From Haemaphysalis longicornis (Eukaryota; Arthropoda; Arachnida; Ixodida; Ixodidae), in contig CM023454.1 of assembly GCA_013339765.2 (NCBI GenBank), forward strand, positions 143,904,593 to 143,968,592: 64,000 nt of DNA, written 5' to 3'. Every line of letters begins with the position of its first letter. Position 1 is the stretch's first letter. Positions 10,783 through 22,715 of this stretch are shown in pieces. Both the position numbers and the translations under genes were made by a program. A model generated the notes under the pieces. The model was not told the DNA's origin, did not search any database, and saw only the letters and a program-made list of their open reading frames with translations.

Positions 10783-13074
10783 AAAGTAGAGACAGAGACA
10801 AACGAGAAAGACATTAAAAATAAAAATAAAAGTTTACTGCGTTTCGGGAAGAGGACTTTCATGCTTCAGAGTACAGAATAAGTTGGTTTCAGGCTTATAT
10901 ATATACAGAAAATGCAGCACGGGGAGGGCAGGGCAAAGGAAGGGAGAGTGTGTACAATAGGATCATGGTTGGTGGGCAGCAAAAAATGAGGGAAGTGGAA
11001 GAGTGAGGAGAGGAAAAAAAATATTAGGAAAGGATAACAAGAACCCACAGTCACGTGTGGTACGAACATGAGAAACAAAAGAGCCAAAAATAAAAGAAAC
11101 AACGAGAAAAAAGTTACTAGGTAATGCCCTTTTTCCCCCGGGGCAACGGGAACGAGCCCACTGGTTACAAGCCCACACGTCACCGGAAATCTCGTCATCG
11201 GCCAATTTGTCACACCGGCCTTTTGGTACAGTGCCATTTCGAGACAGGAACTCTTGTGCAAGGCGCCTTTTCGTCGCAGGAATTTCATTACAAAGCGGGC
11301 GAGGGAACAAAAACCTAGAAGCCCTGACAGCAAATTGGCGTTGAAAGCACGTCTGAGTCTGGTTTCTACAAAAGTAAATTCGTTACGGCTGTTTAGCAGG
11401 GCGTGTGGAGGTCTCTGTGACTAGTAGGTGTGCATAAAGAGCTGCTTTTTTTTTCTTTGGGCGGAAGCGGAGGGAGAGGTCAGCACGACCTGCACTTCTT
11501 CAAGTGCTGATCGTCAGGGGTGTTGAGGTGGTGTAATTCCGTATTTTAGCGCGTATAACCTGCCCTTGCATAAAACCCGCACACCCACTTTCAGTCTGCT
11601 AATAAAAAAAATCGGCGAAGATTACACTAACTCCCGCAAGGCTTGAACAATTGCTAAGCTAGAGGGTTTTTTTCTATGTAAACACTCAAGGACACACCAC
11701 CACGCAATGCATTAGGTTTGAAAGTGTTTATTTGTTGATTTGATTGATTGTGGGTGTTTAACGCGCTGACGCTACACAGGCGATGAGGCGTGCCGTAGCG
11801 GAGGGCTCCGAATTCATTCTGACCACCCGGGAGTCATTTATGTGCGTGCGCCTAAATCTCGAAGACACGTGCGTTTTCGCTTATCGCCTCCACCAGAAAA
11901 GCAGCCGCTGCAATCTATCCTGCCTCCTTGGGCTCAACAGCACGTTAGATCCACTGAGCTGTTATTTTTTTCTACGTACTATTTAATACAAATTTGAATG
12001 CAATTATCATTTTAGTATATTTAACTGGTTATGACGGCATATTTACCTAACTTCCCACTTCAAAATCTTTGAAAGCACACTCGCTCGCTACATCATTTTT
12101 TAAATGGGCGACGTATAGCAGGCGGAAACATGAATTTAACGTTCCAAAACAAGCTCGTAATGCGAGTTTTCCGTGTTTCGAATATTCCGGGTAGACGAGA
12201 ATTCCTCGTAAGAAATTCCCTGTGACGTGTTGGCATTCCTGACAAGTTTACCTGTTACGAGTAGGCCTATGACGAGTGGACGTGTGACTAGTGGGCCCAG
12301 ACCCCGGGGCAACAGGGGTGAAAGATGGGTCAAAACATGACATGCTCATGCGTGTTTGACATAGGCGAAAAAATCAGTCACGCGGAACAAAGAAGGTCCA
12401 GAGAAGATATGCCCATGCACACAAAGGCCGAACATCTGCCCATACACACCCGTTCTAAGAATCAGGGTCAGGTGATTGAAACATGAGACACTTGGTTTGT
12501 CTTGGTGGGAGGCAAGGTTCGCACCCAAAAGCCGTAGGACAGGCAGTTTCGACAGGAAATGAGTGTACATTGGAAAAAAAAAGGAAAGGCACAGTCAAAC
12601 AGGTTATGAAAAGAAAAAAAAAACAGAAGGCAGGTGGATGCGTATGACGCGGCACCGGTCGGTATGCGTCTGGCCGGCGCATGGTACGAGTTGAGCGAAC
12701 GCTGAGGTGGTCAGCAACGAATATTAGAAAAATATTATTACAAAAAAAGGGGAGATGAAATCAATGACACACGCTTGCGTGCACAACATGTTTACAAGGT
12801 GAGAGTGTCAAAGCTAACAATGGTACCGCAGCCTTCTACCCAGAACGTAATGTGCAGACTTGCTTGTCAAATGTGGTTTAGTTAAGCCATTGTGTTAAAA
12901 CACGCGGCGATAGCATGAAACTACAACCATCTATGGGAGGTCACCAACTGCATATTACCGAGGGAAAGAAATGAACAGGCATAACAGTAGCCTGAGAAGA
13001 GCAGCCGAACTTTTAATCGAAGGAAAGACACGTCAATATCCCATAACTTTTATTTATTCCAAACGACTCTGACT
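10780..13074 (-). mobile_element. PLE copy 2, 3' untranslated region with an internal insertion
   Basis: The minus strand from 13074 down to about 12430 matches 19276-19875 of PLE copy 3. About 12430-12290 matches 41419-41560, and about 11150-10780 matches 41560-41930. The middle (about 11160-12290) has no counterpart in copy 3. It holds a GC-rich segment with repeated GTGGGCTC-like words, unidentified sequence and a Ruka-like SINE. The element's 3' end is near 10780, next to a TA tract. The region is non-coding. Confidence 0.75.
11736..11911 (-). mobile_element. Ruka-like SINE, truncated copy 2
   Basis: The minus strand reads GGAGGCGATAAGCGAAAACG, then a TTTAGGCGCACG-like segment, CGGAGCCCTCCGCTACGGCA and a tail with AATCAATCAAATCA. 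The same tail type occurs at the end of the 54-kb copy. The tRNA-like head is missing, so it is 5' truncated. It lies in the extra segment of the PLE copy 2 3' region. Confidence 0.75.
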
Positions 13075-13415
13075 TAAACTAATAAATCAGGAAGGACTCA
13101 CGAATCTCGCGATCGTGATGCGTTTTAAAACTAGATTCTATAATTGTGGCCTTCAGTGGTTCAAAAGAATGACCAGGAGTGTTAACATGCTTTGATAGAG
13201 GCGAAGAAGAGCAGGTTTTTGCATGAGAGCGGTGATTGTTAAACCTCAAACGAAAGGGTGTTTCAGTCTGGCCGATGTATTGCTTGCCGCAGAGTATCCA
13301 TTCCAGCAGGTATACGATGGTGGCGGAATCACAGTTAACGTACCCTTTTACGTAACATAATAGTTTGAAGCTGTGCTGTCGGCGCGCTGTGTGGTGGTCA
13401 TTTGTGGGCATACCT
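13075..13415 (-). pseudogene. PLE copy 2, GIY-YIG endonuclease domain
   Basis: The minus-strand frame has VYLLEWILCGKQYIGQTET followed by PFRLRFNNHRSHA, the GIY-YIG core with its downstream arginine, and ends with SSFKTHHDREIRESFLIY. It is the C-terminal domain of a Penelope-like protein and would nick target DNA for integration. The frame itself is open for 110 codons, but the rest of the protein upstream is frameshifted. It closely matches 18890-19275 of copy 3 on the other strand. Confidence 0.9.
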
Positions 13416-15000
13416 TACACCGTGGTTTGTTACAGGGCATGCAACCAGTAGTCTGTGGTCGGCTGATGCTAGATTTAGTGAGAACGTCGCCCAAATTTTT
13501 CTGCGTCTATAAACAACGCGTGGCGGCTCGGGAAATATTCTCTTAAGGCGTTAATTTTGAGCAAGGATATTGTGATGTTTCCTTAGTATGTATGCAACTT
13601 TAGGAGAAGAGGCCGAGTGGGTCAAAACGAGGTTTGTTTGTGGATTGGGTTTTGGAGGTTTTTTACGGAGAATGTCGGCGCGGTTCAACTTGTTAGTTCG
13701 TGTAATCGCGTCATCGATCACCTGCTCTGGGTATTTTTATTCAAGAGTGCTGTTTTAAGTTCTCTGCAGTTAGCATCGAAATCCGCCTGGCTTGTGCAGA
13801 TTCGCCGTAAACGATGAGATTGGCTATAAGGTATTGCAGTCTTGCAGTGCCCGATATGCCTGGTGTGGAAGTGCATATACTAGCGGGTGTCTGTAGTTTT
13901 CCTATAGAGATTAGACTGAAGCCTGCCCTGGGAAACTGTGACAGTAAGATCCAGGAAATTTATGCTGTGCATACAGTAGGAATAAGAGAGGGAGATAGTA
14001 GGAGACGCAAGGTGTACAGCCTCAATAAACGAAAAACGTTCCATTTCACCGTGCTGCCATATCATGAATATATCATCTATATACCTTTTCTAGTACAGGG
14101 GCTTCAAATTTTGGGTTGCGAGGAAGTTTGATTCTAGACATCCCATTAAGGTATTCACGTAGTTCGGCCCGATTTTGGTTCCCATTGACGTTCCGCTGAC
14201 TTGCACGTAATTGACACCATCGAACTCAAAATTGTTAAGTTCAAGAATAAGGTGAAGGAAATTTCAAGGGTGAGACAATAGATAGGTTTGTCACCCGCCG
14301 ACCGCTCATGCGCACATGATACAGTGGTGATTCCATCCGCATGCGGAATGTTAGTGTATAGCGACACGATATCCAGGGTAGCAAGTAAACAGTTGTTAGG
14401 AATTTCAACCTTCATGATATCCAAGAGAAAAAACATTTGTATCCTTAATGAAGGATGGAAAGCTGGGGGTAATGTCGCGAATGAGAGAGTCGACGTAGCG
14501 CGAGAGGTTCTCGGTGACAGTACCAATGCCAGAGACAATGAGCCGACCTGGGTTGTTATTGTTATGAATTTTAGAGAGCAGGTAGAATCCACCGGCTACT
14601 GGGCTTAAGGGGATAAGATAACGAGACGTTGTTTCAGTTATTTCTTGATTTTGAACAAGCTAAGTGATTTTATCTTTGACAATTAGCTTATATTCATTCG
14701 TTGGATCACTAGTGAGTACTCTGTAGAACGTAGATTCTGATAGTTGTCTATGAGCCTCGTTGACATAGTCAGCTGTGTCGATTATCACGATGGCGCCTCC
14801 TTTAACCGCCGGTTTGATTACTATTTCGGGGCAACCTGCGAGTTCCTCCAGGGCTTTCTTTTCCTTGCTTGTGATGTTACGGCGGAAAGAGATTTGCTTT
14901 TGGTAGGCTGCTCGTACATCGCGATGAACGGCTTTATTGTACATGTCGAGGCATGTATCGCGCTGCGTGGGAGAGGTCATGTGCTTATGGCTAGGTAATG
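13416..15000 (-). pseudogene. PLE copy 2, reverse transcriptase, frameshifted
   Basis: Minus-strand pieces in order: 14980-14660 with EIVIKPAVKGGAIVI, then 14592-14155 with LLATLDIVSLYTNIPHADGI, then 14065-13880 with FSFIEAVHLASPTISLS and NFLDLTVTVSQGRL, then thumb and cysteine-motif sequence to 13416. Each change of piece is a frameshift or stop. It aligns collinearly with copy 3 in inverse orientation. The family is certain; the element is dead. Confidence 0.87.
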
Positions 15001-15348
15001 CAGTTCTGGCTTAGTCGTTTGGGGGACGCCATGGAAGTACTCTCGCAGTCTCATATTTCTGGCGAAGTTGTCTAAGCCCTTAGAAAATTAAAATAATCAA
15101 AACCACCAGTTGCCGGGTAAAACTTTAGACCTTTTGACAGGGCGTTCATGTGATCTGGTGACAGAGTAATACTAGAGAGGTTCATCACATTTCCAGTGAG
15201 ATTTTTGTCAGCGTTGATAGCCTGGCGAGAGCTGACAGAGGGGGGATAAAATTTTTGGTTTGCGTTGGCAGACTGACTAGTACCGGCGCTAATGTGAGCT
15301 GGTGAATGGTCAGTATTTGGGGTGTTATTTGCGTTAAAGAGGCGATTT

Positions 15349-16299
15349 CTATGTCAATTCCCAGATCATGGACAGCCATTTGCTAGTGATGCTAACTGTA
15401 TTCTTACGGGTGTATTCATTGCTAGGAATATTATGTTGGGAAAATTTACGGACTTTTGTTTCGCATATGGCGGTTGCCTTTTTGGATTCGTAGCTGCGTA
15501 GAAGGCTTGATTCTCCTTCGCTTAGCTTCTTACTAAGAACTTCCTCTTCCTGGCGGAGGGAATAGGACATAGTCTCGTAGTAATTTAGAATTATCTGCGT
15601 GAATTGCAAGGATGCGTTGTCTAGTACCTGTTGCCACTTTCTCATGTTAGATGGGGAGAGTTGTGCAGTTGCAGGTCTAAGCCTAACCCTCAAACACACG
15701 GGAGCTACCTCGGCAGACAAATACTGTGAAAGTGCGGAAACGTGCATTTCGGAACGTATGCGTTTTTCAGTAATCTTTCTTAATTGTAAGAACTGTTTTG
15801 ACACTGGGTAGGAGGCTGCATTACGGGGTTTTCTGAGTTCTAGTCAGTTGGTCGGCGCAGAAGACACTTTCTTGCGAAGGTTGTACAGGGCATTGGCTGG
15901 CTCTGGGGCATCCGAAGGCAGCGCGGCTTCGCTGCTGTCGTTTTCCAGTGGCTCAGTTGTGGTTGGGGCTCGGGTGGTCGCTGTCAATTCTGAGCGCGGG
16001 CGCAGCAGGCTCTGGGTGCGGCGTAATCTCGGGGTAGGGCTGCAGGCGATGCGTCGGTGCTCCGTGGCCGTGGCCTCAGGAGCAGGTACGGTTGGCAGGC
16101 TGCGGTGGGCGTCCGGGGACACCGGGTGTACGTCCCTGGAGCTCAGCCCAAAGTCCGTGGCGACGGTGGGCCCGGCGGCATGCGGGGCTGACCGGTTGGC
16201 CCGTGTATCCGGGGACGTCGTGGAGGGCGTTGGGCTGGAGGGGAGCAGAGTCAGTGGTGGGAAATTACGGTCGTATGAGGACACTGCGGAAGCTTGCAT
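15349..16299 (-). pseudogene. PLE copy 2, N-terminal region
   Basis: Two minus-strand frames. 16299-15844 encodes a Pro/Ser/Thr/Ala-rich segment ending NALYNLRKKVSSAPTN. 15804-15349 encodes a charged, probably helical segment (MRKWQQVLDNASLQFTQII, SLRQEEEVLSKKLSEGESS). A stop separates them. Copy 3 has the same second segment at 16559-16996 and the same end of the first segment near 16395-16454. The region precedes the RT domain and has no enzymatic motif. Confidence 0.75.
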
Positions 16300-16384
16300 G
16301 GCAGTCCATGCGACCTCGTGTAATCCAGAAGGTTGCAGCGCTGTTTCAAGAAACGAAGCTCGCGGCTGTGGCTAGCAAGCTGCG

Positions 16385-16996
16385 GTACCTTCGGACGCCC
16401 CAAAGCCAACCAATGCCCCGTAAAACCTCCGAAAGAAAGTGTCTTCTGCGCTGACAAACTGACTAGCACTAAGAAAACCCGGTAATGCAGCCTCCTACAC
16501 AGTGTCAAAATAGTTCTTAAAATTAAGAAAGATTACTAAAAAACGCATACGTTCCCAAATGCACGTTTTCACACTTTCACAGCATTCGTCTGCTGATGTA
16601 GCTCCCATGGGTTTGGGGGTTGGGCTGAGACCTGCAACAGCCCAACTCTCCCCATCTAACATGAGGAAGTGGCAACAGGTACTCGACAACGCATCCATGC
16701 AATTAACGCAGATAATTCTAAATCACTACGAGACTATGTCCTATTCCCTCCGCCAAGAAGAGGAAATTCTTAGTAAGAAGCTAAGCGAAAGGGAATCAGG
16801 CCTTCTACGCAGCTACGAATCCAAAAAGGCGTCCCCCATATCCGAAACAAAAGTCCGTAAATTTTCCCGAGATAATATTCCTAGCAATGACTACACCCGT
16901 AAGAATAAAGCTAGCCGCACTTCTAATGGCTGTCCGTTATCTGGGAATGCACATCAAAATCGCCCCTTTAACGCAAATAACGCCCCAAAACACTGA
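16385..16996 (+). pseudogene. PLE copy 3, N-terminal region
   Basis: Plus-strand counterpart of the copy 2 N-terminal part. It starts inside the Pro-rich segment (NLRKKVSS-type end near 16420-16450), so it is 5' truncated near 16370-16385, where it abuts copy 2 head to head. The segment 16559-16996 is the helical block MRKWQQVLDNASMQLTQII... . It is followed by stops before the RT region. Confidence 0.75.
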
Positions 16997-17099
16997 CCAT
17001 TCACCAGCTCACATAAGCGCCGGTTCTAGTCAGTGTGCCAACGCAAACCCAAATTTTTATCCCCCTTTTGTCAGCTGTCCTTAGGCTATCAACACTAAC

Positions 17100-18450
17100 A
17101 AAAATCCCACTGGAAATGTGATGGAGCTTTCTAGTATTACGATGTCACCAGATCAGATGAGCGCCCTGTCAAAAGGTATGAATTTTTTTCCCGGCAACTG
17201 GTGGTTTTGATGAATTTAAACTTTTTAAGGACTTAGATAACTTCGCCAGAAATACGAGACTGCGAGAGTACTTCCATGACCGTCGTCCAACCGACCAACC
17301 CCGAACTGCATTACCTACCCATAAACACTGGACCCCTCCCACGCAGCACGATACATGCCTCGACATGCACATTAAAGCCGTTCATCGCGATTTACGAGCA
17401 GCATACAGAAAGCAAATCTCTTTCCGCTGTAACATCACAAACAAGGAAATGAAAGCCGTGGAGGAACCCGCAGGTTGCACCGAAATATTAATCAAACTGG
17501 CCGATAAAGGAGGCGCCATCGTAATCCTCGACAAAGCTGACTATGTCAACAAGGCTCATAGACAACTATCAGAATCTACGTTCTACAGAGCACACCCTAG
17601 TGATCCAACTAATGATTATAAGCTAATTGTCAAAGATAAAGTCACTGAGCTTGTTCAAAATCAAGAAATAACTGAAACAATGTCTCGTTATTTTATCCCC
17701 TTAAGCCCAGTAGCCGGTAGATTCTACCTTGTCCCTAAGATTCATAAAAATAACAACCCGGGTCGCCCCATTGTTTCTGGCATTGCTACTGTCACCGAGA
17801 ACCTCTCGCTCTATGTCGACTCTCTCATTCGCGACATTCCCTCCAGCTTTCCATCCTTCATTACGGATACAAATGATTTTCTCTCGGATATCATGAAGAT
17901 ATAAATTTCTAACAACTGTTTACTTGTTACTCTGGATATCGTGTCGCTATACACTAACATTCCGCATGCGGATGGAATCACCGCTGTATCATGTGAATAT
18001 GAGCGGTCGCCGGGTGACAAACCTATCGATACTCTCACCCTTGAAACTTTCCTTCACCTTATCCTTGAACTTAACAATTATGAGTTTGATGGTGTAAAGT
18101 ACGTGCAAGTCAGCGGAACATCAATGGGAACCAAAATCGGGCCCAACTACGCGAATATCTTTATGCGATGTCTAGAATTAAACTTCCTGGCAACACAAAA
18201 TTTGAAGCAACTGTACTACAAAAGGTATATAGATGACATAATAATAATAAGGCAGCACGGCGATATGGAAGTTCTTTCGTTTATTGAGGCTTTTAACCTT
18301 GTGCATCCTATTATCTCCGGCTCTCATTCCTACTCTACACACAACATACATTTCATGGATGTTACTGTCACAGTTTCCCAGGCAGGCTTCAGACTAACCT
18401 CTATAGGAAACCTACGGACACCCGCCAGTATTTGCACTTCGTGAGCAGCC
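17100..18450 (+). pseudogene. PLE copy 3, reverse transcriptase
   Basis: Best preserved RT of the window. 17365-17904 holds EILIKLADKGGAIVILDKA and GRFYLVPKIHKNNNPGRPIV. 17941-18444 holds SLYTNIPHADGI, GTSMGTKIGPNYANIFM and the catalytic box YYKRYIDDIIII near 18212-18247. A stop at about 17902 interrupts the protein before box A, and it frameshifts again after 18400. This is a Penelope-type RT, which copies element RNA at chromosomal 3' ends. Both catalytic aspartates of the YIDD box remain. Confidence 0.9.
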
Positions 18451-19275
18451 ATGTAAGACACTGCAAGACGGCAATACCTTATAGCCCATCTCACCATTTA
18501 GGGGAATCTGCACAAGCCAGGCGGATTTCGATTCCAACTGCAGAGAACATACAACCGCGCTCTTGAATCAAAAATACCCAGAGCAGGTGATCGATGACGC
18601 TATTACACAAGCTAACCAGTTGAACCGCACCGACATTCTTCGCAAAAACCTCCACAACCCAATCAACAAACAAACCTCGTTTTACCCATTCGGCCTCTTC
18701 TCGGAAAGTTGCATCCATATTAAGGAAACATCACAATATTTCTTGCTCAAAGTGAACGCCTTAAGAGAATATTTCCCGAGCCGCCACGCGTTGTTTATAG
18801 ACGCAGAAAAAATTTGGTCGACGTTCTCACTAAATCCAGCATCAGCCGACCACAGACTACTGGTTGCATGCCCTGTAACAAACCACGGTGTAAGGTATGC
18901 CCACAAATGACTACCATAAAGCGCGCCGCCAGCACAGCTTCAAACTATTATGTTATGTAAAAGGGTACTTTAACTGTGATTCCGCCAGCATCGTATACCT
19001 GCTGGAATGGATCCTCTGCGGCAAACAATACATCGGCCAGCCTGAAACACCCTTTCGTTTGAGGTTTACCAATCACCGCTCTCATGCAAAAACCTGCTCT
19101 TCTTTACCTCTATCAAAGCATGTTCACACTCCTGGTTATTCTTTTGAACAACTGAAGGCCACAATCCTTGAATCTAGTTTTAAAACACATCACGATCGCG
19201 AGGTTCATGAGCCCTACCTGATATATAAGTTTAAGTCAGCGTCGTTTGGAATAAATGAAAGTTATGTGAAATTGA
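18451..19275 (+). pseudogene. PLE copy 3, thumb, cysteine motif and GIY-YIG endonuclease
   Basis: 18563-18906 encodes the connecting region (ALFIDAEKIWSTFSLNP). At about 18866-18905 another frame reads CMPCNKPRCKVC, a CxxC-type motif conserved before the endonuclease. 18897-19275 encodes GIY-YIG: VYLLEWILCGKQYIGQPET and THHDREVHEPYLIY. The domain order matches endonuclease-bearing Penelope elements. Frame changes separate the pieces. Confidence 0.88.
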
Positions 19276-19875
19276 CGTGTCTTTTTTCCGATTAAAATTT
19301 CGGCTGCATTTCTCAGGCCACTGTCACGCCTGTTCATTTCTTTCCCTCGGTAATATTCAGTTTGCGGCCTCCCATAGATGGTTACAGTTTCATGCTATCA
19401 CTGCGCATTTTACAACAATGGCTTAACTAAACCACATTTGACAAGCAAGTGTGGACATTATATTCTGGGTAGAAGGCTGCGGTAACATTGTTAGCTTTGA
19501 TACTCTCACCTTGTAATCAATTTGTGCATGCCAGCGTGTGTAATTGCTTTCATCTCCCTTTTCTTTTTTCTATTACTGTTTTCCAATATTCGTTGCTGAC
19601 TACCTCAGCGCTCGCTGAACTCGTACCATGCGCCGGCCAGATTCATACCGGCCGGTGCCGCGTCATACGCGTGCACCTGCCTTCCGTTTTCTTTCTTCTC
19701 ATAACTTGTTTTACTGTGCCTTTCCTTTTTTTTCCAATGTACACTCATTTCCTGTCGAAACTGCCTGTCCTACAGTTTTTGGGCGCGACCCTTTTCTCCC
19801 ACCAACAGAAACCAAGTGCCTCATGTTTCTATGACCAGACCCGGATTTCTTAGAACGGGTGTGTATGGGCAGATG
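19276..19875 (+). mobile_element. PLE copy 3, 3' untranslated region, first part
   Basis: This matches the reverse complement of about 12430-13074 in PLE copy 2. It stops abruptly at GGCAGATG (19868-19875), where the TAGAGCCACTA end of a P-type transposon begins. The missing remainder of the 3' region is found 21.5 kb away at 41419-41930. Confidence 0.82.
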
Positions 19876-20475
19876 TAGAGCCACTAAATAAGCTACGCTT
19901 CAGAGTAACGTCACTAGGGTGCGACGGCGGCCATTTTGGTGCGAGTCGTCAGTGTTGCCAGCTTCATGCGCCCAGTTGCCGCCGACCTTGACAGGCGGTA
20001 TTTGTCCGGGTGCCGCTTGGCAACCATGACATCTGTGTTTATTTTTCCAGATGCGCGCCGGCGCGAGACAGCCGGTACAGCAGGATCAGGCTGAGTTGCG
20101 CTGTAGCCACTAGTTATGCTACGCTTATCTAGTGGCTGTTGGTTTCGCTAGGCCACAAGAGTTTCACTGCATGTGTGATCTTACTACCATGATTTACGGT
20201 TTGTTAGTTATCGCATGGTAAAAATGAATGGTTCAGCAAGTGACTATATTCCTCGGATGTTTTACGAGCGGCGTTTTGTTTTGTGTTCAACTTTGTAGCT
20301 GTTTTGCATAACAACGAGTCGGTCCTATACCGGCCATTTCAACTAAGGCGTGATAGCACCCTGTACTTGCAGCTGCCCTTCACCGTACGAAAGTTGATTG
20401 GCAAAGATACCGATAGAAATGTGTATCTTTGTGCATACTTGTCAAACGTAGAGTCACTATGTTTCTATCATCTCT
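19876..20475. repeat. P-type transposon, left terminal segment
   Basis: About 600 bp of non-coding terminal sequence. It includes GCCACTAG ... CTAGTGGC facing repeats around GCTACGCTTAT at 20106-20142. A related stretch, including GGTTTCGCTA and CCACAAGA, recurs in the same orientation at about 34010-34060. Confidence 0.6.
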
Positions 20476-20839
20476 ATTTATTTATTTATTTATTTATTAC
20501 ACGTCCTACAGCGCCCGTAGGGCATTATTGTAGGGGGGTTATTTTGAACAGTATACAGCACATAAATTTGTTTGTGTGAGACAAATAACAATGAAAGACT
20601 TATTTGAACAACAATAGATGAGGAAAATACCATTCTGGAAATAAAATTATACAGCATGCTCTATAGCCTCAGCAAAATTCGCTGCAAGAAACACTTCATT
20701 CGGGAGATTATTCCAGTCACTAATAGTGTTAGGAAAAAATGAATGTTTGAATACATTAATGCGGCATTGGAATTCTAAAATCTTTCGTGCATTATCTCGG
20801 CGTGCGGATACATAGTGTGGCTGTTTTAAATATAAATCT

Positions 20840-21275
20840 TTATCTATTCCGGTTTAGCTTATTGTAAATGCTATGCAGAAATTTCAACCTTAGCAGTTTT
20901 CTTCTCTGATTCAGCGATTTCCATCCAAGACTGTTTATAATTTCTGAGCTCCTGACGTTAAAATTATAATTACTGGTTGCAAACCGAGAAGCTCGTTTTA
21001 GAACTCTCTCTAGTTTTTCTTGTAATATTGCAGTAGAGGGGTCCCATGTTGTGCATGCATATTCAAGTACTGGTCTTATATTTTTGAAATAAAGAGTTTC
21101 TTTAGTGCTTGGGGGCATCCTTAAAATTCCTCTGGAAGAAATAAAGAAGACGATATGCCTTGCTGATTATTGTATAGATGTGGGTGGTCCAGTCTAATGT
21201 TTCTGTGAGGGTCACACCAAGATATTTTACCGTGTGTACAGTCTGTATTTTACTATTCTGCAACGATAATGAAGA
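20840..21275 (-). pseudogene. LINE ORF2, C-terminal end of the reverse transcriptase protein
   Basis: The minus strand reads VKYLGVTLTETLDWTTHI near 21229-21176, the conserved post-RT block of CR1/L2/Jockey LINEs. It then has YFKNIRPVLEYACTTWDPS, a run of basic residues and SLGWKSLNQRRKLLRLKF, ending in a stop at about 20840. It is the direct continuation of the RT frame that stops at 30322. The break is the gypsy insertion, and the codon phase is preserved across the 5-bp duplication. Confidence 0.88.
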
Positions 21276-21280
21276 GTGCA

Positions 21281-22355
21281 TGTAAGCCCGCTGCGTAATT
21301 CTCGTTTTGTTTACCGGCGAGACGCGAAGTTGGAAGCCGCGAGCGCATGCCTCGCGTTCCTTCCTTTTGTGCGGCGAGAGGGGGGTGATTTTCCCGAGAA
21401 CGTTCGTTGCGCTGGCATGCGGTCAGCTCTTCCCGCGGGTCGGGCGGCGGCCGTCCTTGGCCTCGGGAGGGGATTAGCCCCGACTTCCTCATTGTGCCGG
21501 CGAGCGCCCGTGGACAAAACGAGGCGGCGAGACGTTAAGACGTTGCTGTAAGGCGTTAGTCTAGACCGTTCTAAGCCGTCCGGCTTTCGCTTTGGAGCAG
21601 TTACCACCCGTTCAACCTCGTGGGGTGACGGCGCCTCACGGTATGCGACTTTGTGCAGCCGAGGCCTTGCCTTGGCTTAGCGGTGGCAATAACGTTCGCG
21701 GAAAGCTGACTAGGAGTTGCGTAAGAGAGATTATCGGGTCATGTGACCGCGGGGGTGGCATGTTTACGATTGGTTAGTTCTTTGTGTGTGTGTGTGTTTT
21801 ATTTGTTTGTAGTGGACCATCAGGGCTTTGAGAGCTGATGTCACCCTGATTTCAGCCCGGATATCCGCCTGACATCATGTGCACTCTCGCACCAGCAGGG
21901 GGCGCTGCCCAAATCCTATAAATGCTAGGAACCCCATTAACACGGGGGTCGGATTTTACATTCTGCAGGCGCTACGCGCCATCGCTATGCCGAGTGTTCT
22001 TCTAAGATCCACCACTTGGGTCCATTTCGTTTGTAGGTAACCCTGGTACCTTCGGCTATACCGCAGAGTCGTAACGACGAGTTACCTCACCCCATTTTAT
22101 GTAAATATTGTAAGTTTCTCTTGTAAATAGTACTGCCCATAAACTCCAAGTTAATCCGTAACCCAAGCCTTGCGTCTAATGGCTACCGGAATCACAGCAA
22201 CCAACCGAACCCATCGACTCCTCGACGGCCGCCTCCGGCGGCTTAAACAGATCGTCGGCCCGCACTGGCGAACATCTCGTCTTGGTCCTCATCGGCTGAC
22301 GGGCGGTACTAGCGGATCCACCTTTGGGGGAGGAGTAGCGAAGGAAAACTTTACT
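21281..22355 (+). repeat. 5' LTR of the gypsy-like element
   Basis: 1075 bp starting TGTAAGCCCGCTGCG and ending GGAAAACTTTACT, with the primer site directly behind it. The same sequence recurs as two halves at 27399-27804 and 29659-30316. The ends are not a clean TG...CA pair. Confidence 0.88.
21914..21924 (+). promoter_or_regulatory. TATA-like box in the 5' LTR
   Basis: CCTATAAATGC, followed about 35 bp downstream by the probable start region of the transcript. The motif is conserved in the 3' LTR near 29897-29906. Confidence 0.4.
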
Positions 22356-22372
22356 GGCGCAGTCGGACAGGC
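22355..22372 (+). other. Primer binding site, tRNA-Ser type
   Basis: TGGCGCAGTCGGACAGG begins at the LTR edge. TGG-C-GCAGTCG is complementary to CGACTGC-G-CCA, the acceptor end expected for a tRNA-Ser whose 5' strand is GCAGTCG. The same primer type is used by Drosophila 17.6 and 297. Confidence 0.65.
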
Positions 22373-22715
22373 TGGTATCCGGAAGCAACGGTACGACACC
22401 TGCATCGCCTCTGGCGAGTCGCCTCGGGCGAAACAACTTGCAGAACTTCACCGCGGCGAGATCTCGGATCGTCGCCCCTGGCTGCGGAGCAGCCGAACGT
22501 CGACAGAGCCACAACCACCCTGGGCGGAGTCACCGACGACAGCATCACTAGGAAGCCTGGCGGGAACGCCGAACCGCGGAAACCTCGAGCGACCACAGGC
22601 CGCTAGCCACACTTGACGCAGCTAAAGTGGGTGAGTCTCCTCATTTCTTCCTTCCCCGCTGCCACTGTTGTGTCAGAGCTGTGTGTGGGCCAGAGATAGC
22701 GGGTTAAGGGCTAAC

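Noticed and set aside
10840..10875. Hammerhead ribozyme in the PLE copy 2 3' region
   Set aside because: The minus strand has CTGAAGC where CTGANGA is needed; the GAAAC alone is not enough.
15848..16375. A 175-codon plus-strand frame
   Set aside because: It is the shadow of the Pro-rich N-terminal region of PLE copy 2 on the minus strand, whose continuity with copy 3 shows which strand codes.
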